Positions 13,958 through 21,316 of a stretch of DNA of 21,830 nt are shown one piece after another (the stretch's first letter is position 1; every line of letters starts with the position of its first letter). Below the pieces are notes generated by a model. The model was not told where the DNA came from. It did not search any database and worked only from the letters and a program-made list of their open reading frames with translations. Source of the DNA: Oscillibacter sp. (lineage in GTDB: Bacteria > Bacillota > Clostridia > Oscillospirales > Oscillospiraceae); NCBI GenBank assembly GCA_003522105.1, contig DPGF01000111.1:1-21830 (forward strand), in the 5' to 3' direction. The position numbers and the translations under genes are program-made.

Positions 13958-14583
13958 TATAGCGAGGCGAGCAACGCTTCAAAATCCTGATAGGGAATTT
14001 CCCACTTTTTCCGCGGGAGGGGATTTCCGCCCAGCAGTGCCATGAACTGCGCCGCCAAAGCCGGCCGCCCCAGTTCCGAGGCCATGTCGATCAGATGATA
14101 CTGCTCCTCGCCCACATAGGCGCTCTGAAAGACAAGGCGCGACAGCTTTTCGTCCCGCTGCAATTCGTCCAGAAGCTCCGGGGAAAGGTCGTCTGTTCCG
14201 TAGGGGCAGCAGCTGTGCAGCAGCCATCTTGCCTCCCGTGGGGCTTTCAACCGGCTCCCCGCCGCGTACAGCAGTGCGCTCCACATAGCGATGCCCTGGC
14301 GGTGATCTTCACCGTAGACCCGCTCGAGGATCTCCACCGCGCCCATGGCGGAGAGTTCCTCGACGTCCCACGCGCCAAGGGTTTTAGAGAATTTGCGCAG
14401 CAGCAGCGCCGTGTCGGGATCGGCATTTTCTGCAAGGCTCTCTATCGTCAGCTTCGGCTCTTCTTCCACGTCCACCGTCAATACGATCCTGGGCCTTGGC
14501 AGATTGCCGCAGTCGCAGCAGTAACCGCATTCCCAAGAGTCCTTTCTGACCATCACGGGCGCGCCGCAGGTTGGACAGCGCAT
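13957..14583 (-). CDS. Zinc-ribbon protein of unknown function
   Basis: The N-terminus of this 208-residue protein carries a likely zinc ribbon, CPTC (3-6) with CGYC (19-22) and further Cys at 23 and 25. The rest is mostly helical and Leu/Ala/Glu-rich (for example LLLRKFSKTLGAWDVEEL and PELLDELQRDEKLSRLVF), without a membrane segment. I do not recognise the family. A strong AGGGGGAG ribosome binding site precedes the ATG. Its stop codon touches the LexA-like box of dinB, which lies 57 bases downstream with its own promoter, so the two may be co-transcribed in part. A nucleic-acid or protein-assembly role is possible from the ribbon but not shown. Confidence 0.7.
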   Translation of the reverse strand: MRCPTCGAPVMVRKDSWECGYCCDCGNLPRPRIVLTVDVEEEPKLTIESLAENADPDTALLLRKFSKTLGAWDVEELSAMGAVEILERVYGEDHRQGIAMWSALLYAAGSRLKAPREARWLLHSCCPYGTDDLSPELLDELQRDEKLSRLVFQSAYVGEEQYHLIDMASELGRPALAAQFMALLGGNPLPRKKWEIPYQDFEALLASL

Positions 14584-14887
14584 GCAATCTCCCCCTTTTT
14601 TCTAATAACATAGTCTGCATTGGACAAACAGATTGCCAAGACTATTTACTCATTCTCCTTTGAAGATACTTTGCATTTATAGGCTCATCATATGCTTGAA
14701 ACGGCAAAAGAATATACTTGGATGTTTTCCTTATATATGCCAAGCGTCATAACAATCAGACTCGAAGCCCGCCCTCCGAATCGTATCGTTTTCCTGTTGA
14801 TCCTGACACCGTTGACGATCTGGCAGTCAGCATCGGTGCTGATCAAATCTTGCTCGTAATACCGCCTGCATGGCGCGGTTGCAAGAA
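14584..14887. other. Gap with no supported gene, partly AT-rich
   Basis: The 304 bases between the zinc-ribbon gene and the DUF3783 gene are visibly more AT-rich than the flanks up to about 14760. Short open frames exist on both strands (about 55-60 codons), but none has both a ribosome binding site and a recognisable product. A good AAAGGAG (minus strand, 14662-14656) precedes only a three-codon frame. It may be a decayed gene or insertion remnant. Confidence 0.4.
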
Positions 14888-15298
14888 TTATTTGCGATGC
14901 GGCGAGCGATTTTTTGCATCTTTGGCCCGAACAGATTTCATTGCCTCGTGCTCTCGGAAAAGCTCGTCGTGCAGCTTGATCGAGCTCCACGCGGCGTTGT
15001 CCTCCGTGACGACAGCCTTGAGCGGAATGAGCACACGGCTGCGGCGCAGGGCGGAAAGCAGCGCGTCGAGCTGTGCGCCGGTAAGGCCGTAAAGAACGAG
15101 CATCTCGTCCGAAAAACTGCCGGCAGCCGGCTCCTCAGCGGGGGAAAACCCCTCCAGTCCGCAGAGATAGCCGACAGGGTGAGAAAGCTCTTCCGGTGCA
15201 ACGGTTCGTCCGCTTATGCCGAGTTTAAAGAGAGCGAAACGGATCTTTTGCAGTCGGGCGGCATCCTTGACATTGTAAAGCAGTGCGCATGCCATCAT
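14888..15298 (-). CDS. DUF3783 domain protein
   Basis: This is a 136-residue soluble protein. The sequence fits DUF3783 over most of its length: ALLYNVKDAARLQKIRFALF near the N-terminus, HPVGYLCGLEGF in the middle, FSDEMLVLYGLTGAQLDALL, and LKAVVTEDNAAWSSIKLHDE toward the end. The family is common in clostridia and has no known function; the C-terminal 20 residues are basic and probably disordered. GGAGG lies 5 bases before the ATG at 15298 (another ATG follows at 15295). The gene begins 10 bases after the thioesterase stop codon and is evidently in the same operon. Confidence 0.85.
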   Translation of the reverse strand: MMACALLYNVKDAARLQKIRFALFKLGISGRTVAPEELSHPVGYLCGLEGFSPAEEPAAGSFSDEMLVLYGLTGAQLDALLSALRRSRVLIPLKAVVTEDNAAWSSIKLHDELFREHEAMKSVRAKDAKNRSPHRK

Positions 15299-15308
15299 CA
15301 AAACCTCC

Positions 15309-15746
15309 TCAGCACGGCTGTGCAGCCTTCTGCGCCATGATGTCGGGATCAATGCAGAAATAGGTGAATTCCCCCGTGGCGAGGAGTTTTTCGCCCTCGC
15401 CCAGAATATCCACATCGACAAGGCAGGTCGTTCTTCCGCGGTGGCGGACACGCGCGTCCGCACGCACGACGCCGTCCGTCTGGTTGCGGAGAAAATGCAT
15501 CGCGCTGCTCTGCGTGACATACGAGCGGCCGTCCGTGTGGGCGGCGTAGCCGGTGGCGTTGTCCGCCATCGTGTAGATCGCACCGCCGTGTACGATGCCG
15601 TATGGATTCTTGCTCTCGGGACGGATCTTGAGCTTAAAAACGGCGTGGTCGGGCTCAACAAATTCCGGCTCGATATGATTGTATGCGGCGAAGAAATTTA
15701 ATTTGTTCAATTCATCCATCGGATGGGAAACTGCACTTTGTACCAT
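15309..15746 (-). CDS. PaaI-family hotdog thioesterase
   Basis: This 145-residue single-hotdog acyl-CoA thioesterase has the signature NPYGIVHGGAIYTMADNATG (about 48-67), whose HGG and following Asp form the active site in this family, followed by the strand SSAMHFLRNQTDGVVRADARV. The CoA ester it hydrolyses is unknown; phenylacetate catabolism genes are not visible nearby. The start was set at 15746 because AAAGGAG sits 9 bases upstream, and the predicted promoter (TAGGAT at 15784-15779) would start transcription almost at the alternative ATG at 15767, leaving that one without a ribosome binding site. It is first gene of a pair with DUF3783. Confidence 0.88.
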   Translation of the reverse strand: MVQSAVSHPMDELNKLNFFAAYNHIEPEFVEPDHAVFKLKIRPESKNPYGIVHGGAIYTMADNATGYAAHTDGRSYVTQSSAMHFLRNQTDGVVRADARVRHRGRTTCLVDVDILGEGEKLLATGEFTYFCIDPDIMAQKAAQPC

Positions 15747-15778
15747 GAAAAGCGGCTCCTTTGACATAATTCCTCGCT

Positions 15779-15807
15779 ATCCTATCATAATTGCGCGGTA
15801 AAAGCAA
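15779..15807 (-). promoter_or_regulatory. Predicted promoter of the thioesterase-DUF3783 pair
   Basis: Minus strand TTGCTT (15807-15802), 17 bases, TAGGAT (15784-15779). It supports the inner start at 15746. Confidence 0.45.
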
Positions 15808-15959
15808 TGTTTTGACAAAAATGATACGGTGGTGCGTCAGTGACTTGAGAATGTGTAAATATCGAAAAAATGGAAAATAATTTGTATAAAATGGTCATTA
15901 TTAAGAGAAAAGATGAAAAAACTTGTATTGCTTGCCCACTTCCATTTTGAGCGGAAGCC

Positions 15960-15968
15960 TGTTATACT
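15960..15968 (+). promoter_or_regulatory. Predicted extended -10 of yvcK-dsdA
   Basis: TGTTATACT gives an extended -10 (TATACT at 15963-15968), 45 bases before the yvcK ATG; no good -35 stands 17 bases upstream. The remaining 150 AT-rich bases up to the thioesterase promoter hold nothing I recognise. Confidence 0.5.
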
Positions 15969-16012
15969 ACATAATAAGATAAGCGCAATTTACAATTGAA
16001 GGGGAAAACCCT

Positions 16013-17065
16013 ATGATATATGAACATTCAGAGCTCTCTCGCCGCGCAGCGGGGCCGAGGATCGCAGCCATCGGCGGCGGTACCGGCCTTTCTACGATGC
16101 TGCGGGGACTAAAAAAATATACCGACCGGCTGACAGCGATCGTCACGGTGGCAGATGATGGCGGCGGCAGCGGCGTGCTGCGCCGGGAAATGGGCATTTT
16201 GCCGCCGGGAGATGTCCGCCAGTGTATGCAGGCACTTGCCAATACCGAACCGGTGATGGAGCGGCTGCTTGATTACCGCTTTCCGGAGGGGCAGCTCAGG
16301 GGACAGTCGTTCGGCAACCTTCTGCTTGCGGCGCTCAACGGTATGGCCGGGAGCTTTGAAGAGGCTGTCTCCATGATGGGGCAGGTGCTTGCGATCTCCG
16401 GCCGCGTGCTGCCGGTGACAAACGCGGACGTGCAGCTGGAAGCTGTTTTTGAAAACGGCGCGCGCGTTGTGGGGGAGTCGAACATTTTCGATGCGAAAAA
16501 GCGGCAGGATTGCCGCATTCACCATGTTTCGCTCCTGCCGGAGCGACCGAAAGCGCTGCCGGACGCGTTGGAAGCCATTCAAAGCGCTGACCTTATTCTA
16601 CTGGGGCCCGGCAGCTTATATACGAGCGTGATCCCCAACCTTCTGGTCGACGGAGTGGCCGATGCAATCCGCACTTCGCACGCGCAGAAGTTCTACATCT
16701 GCAATATTATGACGCAGGACGGCGAAACGGAGGGCTACACCGCTGCCGATCATCTTGAGGCGCTGCTGCGCCACGGGCGAGAGGGGCTTGTCGACCTCTG
16801 CCTTGCCAACAATGCGCCCATTCCGCGCGCGCTTGCCGCGCGCTATTCGGAAGAGGACGCGGAGCTGATGCGAATCGACCGCGCACGCATTGCGGATCTG
16901 GGCATTGCGCTGGCGGAATACCCGCTGCTCTCGGCGGAGGGGGGATACGCCCGTCATGATCCTGCGCTATTGGCGCAGGCGGTTATGGAGTTGTACCGCG
17001 CGCGCACGGTGCGTATTTATCGCGGTACGCAGCAGTACATTACAGAAAGACAGGAGAAAGAATGA
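16013..17065 (+). CDS. yvcK: YvcK/CofD-like protein (gluconeogenesis factor)
   Basis: This is a 350-residue cytosolic protein of the CofD/YvcK superfamily. Motifs are IAAIGGGTGLSTMLRGLK (17-34), IVTVADDGGGSGVLRREMG (43-61), PPGDVRQCMQAL, FGNLLLAAL, then LLGPGSLYTSVIPNLLV and CNIMTQDGETEGYTAADHLE. In Bacillus and relatives YvcK binds UDP-sugars and is needed for morphology and growth on gluconeogenic carbon. It is usually encoded between rapZ and whiA; here neither is next to it and instead its stop codon overlaps the start of dsdA (ATGATG). AAGGGG lies 8 bases before the ATG. Confidence 0.93.
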   Translation: MIYEHSELSRRAAGPRIAAIGGGTGLSTMLRGLKKYTDRLTAIVTVADDGGGSGVLRREMGILPPGDVRQCMQALANTEPVMERLLDYRFPEGQLRGQSFGNLLLAALNGMAGSFEEAVSMMGQVLAISGRVLPVTNADVQLEAVFENGARVVGESNIFDAKKRQDCRIHHVSLLPERPKALPDALEAIQSADLILLGPGSLYTSVIPNLLVDGVADAIRTSHAQKFYICNIMTQDGETEGYTAADHLEALLRHGREGLVDLCLANNAPIPRALAARYSEEDAELMRIDRARIADLGIALAEYPLLSAEGGYARHDPALLAQAVMELYRARTVRIYRGTQQYITERQEKE

Positions 17066-18360
17066 TGCTCAACAGCAAAGAGTTTGTTCGGGAGCTGCAG
17101 CTCCGGCACGAAAGTGCGTGGATCAATCCAGATACGACCACAGCGTCCGCGGCGCTCGCCGCCTGTTCGCTCACGCTCACCGATGTAGACGATGCTGCGG
17201 CGCGCCTGGAGCGCTTTGCGCCGTTTATCAAAAAGGCCTTTCCCGAGACTGCGGATCACTGCGGCCTGATCGAATCCCCGCTGACGGAGATCGAAAAAAT
17301 GCGCGCGTGGCTTGCGGAAAACGAGAATGCACAGCTCGCGGGAAAACTGTTTTTGAAGCGCGACAGCGACCTGCCCGTTGCGGGCAGTGTAAAAGCGCGC
17401 GGCGGCTGCTATGCGGTGCTCAAGCACACAGAAGAACTGGCGCTTGCAAACCACCTGATCAAGCCAAATGAGGATTACAGCGTGTTTGCCTCGCGCGCGT
17501 TCCGCAGCTTTTTCTCGCGTTATGAGCTGCATGTCGGTTCGACCGGCAATCTGGGGCTGAGCATCGGCATCATGGGCGCAGCGCTCGGCTACAGGGTCAC
17601 TGTTCACATGAGCGCAGACGCGCGGCAGTGGAAGAAAGACCTGCTGCGCGAAAAGGGCGTAACGGTCATCGAGTACGGCGCGGACTATTCCTGCGCAGTG
17701 CAAAAGGGCAGGGAACTCGCAGCGGGGGATCCGATGCGCTATTTTATCGACGATGAAAACTCTGTCGATCTCTTTCTCGGCTATGCCGTGGCTGCGCGGC
17801 GGCTCAAGGCACAGCTTGCCGGCCTGAGTGTCCCTGTGGACGCGGAGCATCCCTTGATCGTGCATATTCCCTGCGGCGTCGGCGGCGCGCCGGGCGGCAT
17901 CTGCTTTGGCCTCAAGCAGGAGTTCGGCGATCATGTACATGTCTTTTTCGTTGAGCCGGTGGAGGCGCCCTGTATGCTCCTGGGCCTTTCCAGCGGTTTG
18001 CAGAACAACATCTGCGTGCAGGACATCGGCTTGAGCGGACGCACCGCGGCAGATGGCCTCGCCGTCGGCCGCCCTTCGGGATTTGTGGGCGAGGCAGTCA
18101 AGGCGCTTGTAAGCGGCGGCTTCACGGTGTCTGATGAGCATCTTTTTACCTATCTTCGGGCGCTGTACGCGGCGGAGGGACTTTTTGTTGAGCCGTCCGC
18201 CTGCGCAGGCTTTGCCGGCGCGGCGGAGCTTTCCAAAATGACAGATTATCTCGAAGTGAGCGGCCTTGGTACGCATTTTGCGAACGCGACGCACATCGTC
18301 TGGGCGACGGGCGGCGCGCTCGTGCCGGAAGGCGAACGCGAGACCTATCTTGCAAAATGA
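17062..18360 (+). CDS. dsdA: D-serine ammonia-lyase
   Basis: This 432-residue PLP enzyme deaminates D-serine to pyruvate and ammonia. The cofactor Lys is probably Lys111 in DLPVAGSVKARGGCYAVL, and the phosphate-binding loop is GSTGNLGLSIG (159-169). Further fold-type II landmarks are SADARQWKKDLLREKG, CGVGGAPGGICFGLK and VGRPSGFVGEAVKALVSGGF. The length is near the E. coli enzyme. GGAGAAAG stands before the start, and ATG occurs twice (17062 and 17065); the first overlaps the yvcK stop by four bases, implying translational coupling. No DsdC-like regulator or D-serine permease is adjacent. A strong terminator follows at once. Confidence 0.95.
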   Translation: MMLNSKEFVRELQLRHESAWINPDTTTASAALAACSLTLTDVDDAAARLERFAPFIKKAFPETADHCGLIESPLTEIEKMRAWLAENENAQLAGKLFLKRDSDLPVAGSVKARGGCYAVLKHTEELALANHLIKPNEDYSVFASRAFRSFFSRYELHVGSTGNLGLSIGIMGAALGYRVTVHMSADARQWKKDLLREKGVTVIEYGADYSCAVQKGRELAAGDPMRYFIDDENSVDLFLGYAVAARRLKAQLAGLSVPVDAEHPLIVHIPCGVGGAPGGICFGLKQEFGDHVHVFFVEPVEAPCMLLGLSSGLQNNICVQDIGLSGRTAADGLAVGRPSGFVGEAVKALVSGGFTVSDEHLFTYLRALYAAEGLFVEPSACAGFAGAAELSKMTDYLEVSGLGTHFANATHIVWATGGALVPEGERETYLAK

Positions 18361-18370
18361 AAACAGCAAA

Positions 18371-18408
18371 GCAGGGCTTCCCCCAATGCGGGAAGCCCTG
18401 CTTTTTTT
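18371..18408. terminator. Terminator between dsdA and the membrane protein gene
   Basis: A perfect 12-base stem (18371-18382 with 18390-18401) and 7-base loop are followed by seven T residues on the plus strand; upstream A residues allow partial use from the minus strand too. Confidence 0.85.
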
Positions 18409-18415
18409 CACGGAT

Positions 18416-19201
18416 TCATTCAAACAGCTTGGCGCTGCGGTTGAGATATACAAGCTCTATGATCTCGACCACGCCCAGAGCGATGGCAATGGCGAGAATA
18501 AGCAGCAGCAGGACGGTCAGGCTGCCGTTGTAAAAATAGAAGAAGGAAGCCGACGACAGAGTCAAAAGCAGGATCAGAATGAGAAATGCGCCGAGAGCAC
18601 CGATGATCACGACCTGCCAGGTGCAGAGTGAACGCCATTTTGCCGCCATCGCGTCGTCTGCGCCGTCAAACGCTTCGGCGCAGGCGGTGAGCTGGTGGTA
18701 CGCCGCAAGCGTGGCAAACAGGAAGACTAATCCCAGCAGAATGATCAGAACGACCAGAATCGCAGAGACATCCGATGCCATTATCCACTCCTGCCCACTT
18801 GATATATTGAAAAGCGTAACGAACGGCAGCACGATCAGCGGCAGAAGGTTAAAGTACACGGCCTTGCGGAAGCGGGGGACGGCTGCGCTCAGCTTCCAGA
18901 GCACAAAGAGTGTGAGAACGCTGACAGCAAACGACATCGCACTCAGCACGATGCCGAGCGCCGGGATCTTGTCACCGAGCTTGAAGGTATTGTTCAGGAG
19001 GTTGATGACGATATTGGCGATGCCGAGGCGGAAGAGGTTCTGGAATCCCTTGTGCAGCAGCGGCGCATTGGGCAGCTCGCGCAGGGGAATGACCGGCAGC
19101 GCGGGAGAGGGAGCGGCGGTACTCTCAGCGGGGGCGGGAACGGCGGCGGGGGAAACTTCGGGGACAGGTGCGGGACTTGGCGTCTGGTTATTTTCCATCA
19201 T
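18416..19201 (-). CDS. Multi-TM membrane protein of unknown function
   Basis: The 261 residues have a Pro/Ala-rich, low-complexity cytosolic N-terminus (about 6-40), then HKGFQNLFRLGIANIVINLL and about five membrane segments near 82-104, 114-133, 143-168, 195-216 and 226-248. I recognise no family motif. The ATG at 19201 (a second at 19198) has AAAGGAG 7 bases upstream. It lies 82 bases after the anti-sigma-like gene on the same strand, with no obvious terminator between, so it may be the third gene of the sigma operon or a target of it. The charged EIIELVYLNRSAKLFE end probably faces the cytosol. Confidence 0.75.
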   Translation of the reverse strand: MMENNQTPSPAPVPEVSPAAVPAPAESTAAPSPALPVIPLRELPNAPLLHKGFQNLFRLGIANIVINLLNNTFKLGDKIPALGIVLSAMSFAVSVLTLFVLWKLSAAVPRFRKAVYFNLLPLIVLPFVTLFNISSGQEWIMASDVSAILVVLIILLGLVFLFATLAAYHQLTACAEAFDGADDAMAAKWRSLCTWQVVIIGALGAFLILILLLTLSSASFFYFYNGSLTVLLLLILAIAIALGVVEIIELVYLNRSAKLFE

Positions 19202-19283
19202 GGCGGGTCTCCTTTCGTTCTTTTGGGCCTTGCGGTACAAGGTATCCTGCGTTTCTTTATTTTTGTCTAAGCGGTGCGGGCGG

Positions 19284-19985
19284 CTACGGTTCGACTTTCT
19301 CGCCGGTTATATCGTTCATTGAGGTGGGCTCTTTTTCCTCTGGCTGGGGAAAGTCAGCGGGCCGTTCAGTGATCGCTGCGCTTTCTGCCAGACGGAGCAT
19401 TGCTTCCCGGTCGCCGCAGGCGTCAAGCGAAAAATGCAGATTGCTCTTTTCATCGATCCACTCAAGCGTACTCCACAGCGTGGGATCGCTTGGAAGAAAG
19501 AGCTTTCCCTTGCAGCCGTTGACCGTGACCTCAAAAATCTCGGTGTCCTCGCCCATGTCATAGTAACTGAATGCGTTATCCTGCATGTAAATGCAGCTGA
19601 AGATAATGAGATCGTCGCTGCTTTCATAACAGAGTTGGCGGAAACCGGAATCTTCGTAGCTCATCTCTGCATTCAGTGCGTAACCGTCCGGCAGGGCGGT
19701 GAGCGTATAGAATGGCAGCTTATCGGCAGGGGCATCGCCGGCATATTGGTAGGAGACCTGAGAGCCTGTCCAGGTTTCTATCCAGTGGATCAAGCTTGCC
19801 CGCGCATCGGGGCTTGCGGCGGTGAAGGCTGCAAACAGAAGTGATGCGGCAAGCAGCACTGCGGCTGCCCGTTTGGCGGTTTCGGCAAAAAAGCTGCGCG
19901 TTTTCGGCCGTTCATAATACAGCGCTTCTTCCACATATTTTGCACCGATCTCATTCATGGCGTCGGAGAAAAGTTCGACCGTCAT
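19284..19985 (-). CDS. Membrane anti-sigma-like protein (DUF4367 type)
   Basis: The 233 residues comprise a cytosolic N-terminus (about 1-37, with MNEIGAKYVEEALYYE), one membrane segment (about 38-56) and a large outer domain. The outer part has YTLTALPDGYALN (93-105) and ends in a DUF4367-like region with strands such as SDDLIIFSCIYMQD and FEVTVNGCKGKLF. Proteins of this layout are encoded directly after ECF sigma factors in many clostridia and are taken to hold the sigma factor at the membrane. Its start overlaps the sigma gene stop by four bases. The N-terminal region has no zinc-binding ZAS motif, so the interaction would be of another kind. Confidence 0.8.
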   Translation of the reverse strand: MTVELFSDAMNEIGAKYVEEALYYERPKTRSFFAETAKRAAAVLLAASLLFAAFTAASPDARASLIHWIETWTGSQVSYQYAGDAPADKLPFYTLTALPDGYALNAEMSYEDSGFRQLCYESSDDLIIFSCIYMQDNAFSYYDMGEDTEIFEVTVNGCKGKLFLPSDPTLWSTLEWIDEKSNLHFSLDACGDREAMLRLAESAAITERPADFPQPEEKEPTSMNDITGEKVEP

Positions 19986-20539
19986 GCCATCGCCTCCTGC
20001 TCGATCAAATAAGTTTTGAGCTGCTTGCGCATGCGCATCAGCCGCAGTCTTGCGTTGCTCTCGGTGATGCCGAGAAGGCGGCCGATGTCGGCGTAGCTGT
20101 CAGCGTACCAGTAGCGGCGCATGAAGAGCACGCGGTTCTCCTTGCTCTGCGTGTCGAGGAAGCATTCGATGACGGCGGCAAGCTCCTTTGCCTCGCAGTG
20201 CTCCTCCGTGCGCCGGGGGGAGGCGAGGAATTCTTCGATCTCCTCCATACACACGTCGTAGTGGCTGTTTCGTTTCATTGCCGTGTTGGCACGATAGCGC
20301 GTGATCGAACAGCGCCGGACGAGCGTGCCGACAAACGCCGAAAGGGATTCCGGCCGCTGCGGCGGGATCGCGTTCCATGTGCTGAGGTAGGCGTCATTCA
20401 CACACTCTTCGGCGTCCTGCGCACTCTTGAGGATGTTGTCCGCGAGCTTGTGGTAAAGTTTGCCGTATTTTTGGTCCAGCTCGCTGATGGCGTCCTCCGA
20501 GCGCGCGAAGAACAGCTCGACGATCTGCGCGTCCTCCAT
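19982..20539 (-). CDS. ECF-type RNA polymerase sigma factor
   Basis: In this 185-residue protein region 2 spans about 19-85: LDQKYGKLYHKLADNILKSA, then DAEECVNDAYLSTWNAIP, the core-binding and -10 part. Region 4 spans about 122-175, with SYADIGRLLGITESNARLRL as the -35-binding HTH. There is no region 3. The start at 20539 has a full AAGGAGGTG seven bases upstream; the frame runs on for 21 codons without need. It forms a coupled pair with the anti-sigma-like gene. I found no clear self-type promoter (GGAAC with matching -10 at 16-17 bases) upstream. The inducing signal is unknown. Confidence 0.9.
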   Translation of the reverse strand: MEDAQIVELFFARSEDAISELDQKYGKLYHKLADNILKSAQDAEECVNDAYLSTWNAIPPQRPESLSAFVGTLVRRCSITRYRANTAMKRNSHYDVCMEEIEEFLASPRRTEEHCEAKELAAVIECFLDTQSKENRVLFMRRYWYADSYADIGRLLGITESNARLRLMRMRKQLKTYLIEQEAMA

Positions 20540-20686
20540 CGTGCGGCACCTCCTTCCTTGGTACAAAGAGTTTCTTTCCTCTTTAGACGCAGTTCCTGAC
20601 AAAACGCTTCATAAAAATCAAAGTTTATTTTTTTATTCCTGTTCGGCAGAGCGCGGTGGACGCTTCCGCGCGGCGGCAAAAAGAAA

Positions 20687-20722
20687 AAGGCGGCTCCGCA
20701 CCTTTTGGTGCAGAGCCGCCTT
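20687..20722 (-). terminator. Terminator of the DtxR/MntR-type gene
   Basis: A 16-base stem with one mismatch (20687-20702 with 20707-20722) and a 4-base loop are followed on the minus strand by a T-rich run. It starts 5 bases after the stop codon. Confidence 0.8.
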
Positions 20723-20727
20723 GTGCC

Positions 20728-21096
20728 TCAAAGGTGCTGCTTTACATGTTCGCAGATCGCGTCATAGGTCTGCTGGCTGATGTCGTGCTCGATCTTGCAG
20801 GCGTCTTCCTCGGCGGTTTTTTTGTCCACACCGAGTGCAACGAGAAATTTCGTGAGCGTGTGGTGCCGGTCGAGCATTTTTGCAGCGATGGCCATGCCGC
20901 GGTCGGTCAGCGTGATGAGACCGTCGCGGTCCATCTCGATATAGCCGTTTTCGCGCAGACGCTTGGTCGCATAGGTCACGCTGGGCTTGGTCACGCCGAG
21001 GTGCTCTGCCACATCGACCGAACGGACATAGCCGTGCATTTCCTTCATCATCAGCATGGACTCGAGATAATCCTCGGAGGCCTTCTGGATCTTCAT
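20728..21096 (-). CDS. DtxR/MntR-family metal-dependent repressor
   Basis: The 122 residues consist of a winged HTH (about 5-65, with RSVDVAEHLGVTKPSVTYAT) and a metal-binding dimer domain, without the SH3-like third domain of DtxR, as in MntR. Likely ligands by alignment from memory: Asp9, Glu12, His78, Cys100, Glu103, His104. Asp9 is MntR-like, whereas Cys100 in DACKIEH is DtxR-like. With feoA genes divergently transcribed 220 bases away, control of ferrous iron uptake is the likely role; Mn cannot be excluded. The ATG at 21096 was preferred to one 66 bases upstream because the family starts here; its ribosome binding site (GGTGA) is weak. Confidence 0.9.
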   Translation of the reverse strand: MKIQKASEDYLESMLMMKEMHGYVRSVDVAEHLGVTKPSVTYATKRLRENGYIEMDRDGLITLTDRGMAIAAKMLDRHHTLTKFLVALGVDKKTAEEDACKIEHDISQQTYDAICEHVKQHL

Positions 21097-21133
21097 AGGC
21101 GGTTTCACCAACTTCGCAATAAAGTACGATAAT

Positions 21134-21162
21134 AGGTTAACATGCTTTAACCAAAAATGCAA
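21134..21162 (-). promoter_or_regulatory. Regulator promoter with overlapping palindrome
   Basis: Minus strand TTGCAT (21162-21157), 17 bases, TAACCT (21139-21134). The palindrome GGTTAA-N6-TTAACC (21135-21152) covers the -10 and spacer, suggesting autoregulation by the DtxR/MntR-type protein. Confidence 0.5.
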
Positions 21163-21189
21163 GCATTAAAAAAATGTTCACAAAACCTC

Positions 21190-21248
21190 TTGACAAAATA
21201 GGTTAGAGAGATTAAACTTACGGGCGAAAGTTAAACGACACTAACTTT
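21190..21248 (+). promoter_or_regulatory. feo operon promoter with two operator-like sites
   Basis: TTGACA (21190-21195), 17 bases, TAAACT (21213-21218) is a near-consensus promoter. An imperfect repeat (21199-21220, TAGGTTAG...TAAACTTA) fills the spacer and -10, and AAAGTTA-N8-TAACTTT (21227-21248) covers the expected transcript start. Both resemble DtxR-family operators. Confidence 0.65.
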
Positions 21249-21316
21249 GAGATGGCGAATTGCGGATCGCCGCGATGAGAAAAGTGCCAGACCAACAGCA
21301 TGCGGAGGGATAAGTA

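Noticed and set aside
14642..14653. AAAGGAG followed by ATG-AGT-AAA-TAG on the minus strand
   Set aside because: Only three codons; more likely chance or remnant than a gene.
14688..14990. Minus-strand frame of 100 codons overlapping the end of the DUF3783 gene
   Set aside because: Its first part is the out-of-frame DUF3783 sequence; the remaining 57 codons have no own start with a ribosome binding site and no recognised product.
15747..15767. Upstream ATG of the thioesterase gene
   Set aside because: The predicted promoter would start transcription right at this ATG, and the inner ATG at 15746 has a full AAAGGAG at good spacing.
15913..15999. 28-codon frame (MKKLVLLAHFHFERK...) before yvcK
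   Set aside because: It has an A/G-rich stretch before its ATG, but the predicted yvcK -10 lies inside it, and no small-protein family is recognised. Not excluded as a leader peptide from an upstream start.
20540..20602. 21-codon N-terminal extension of the sigma factor
   Set aside because: It contains the AAGGAGGTG site used by the ATG at 20539 and has no family similarity.
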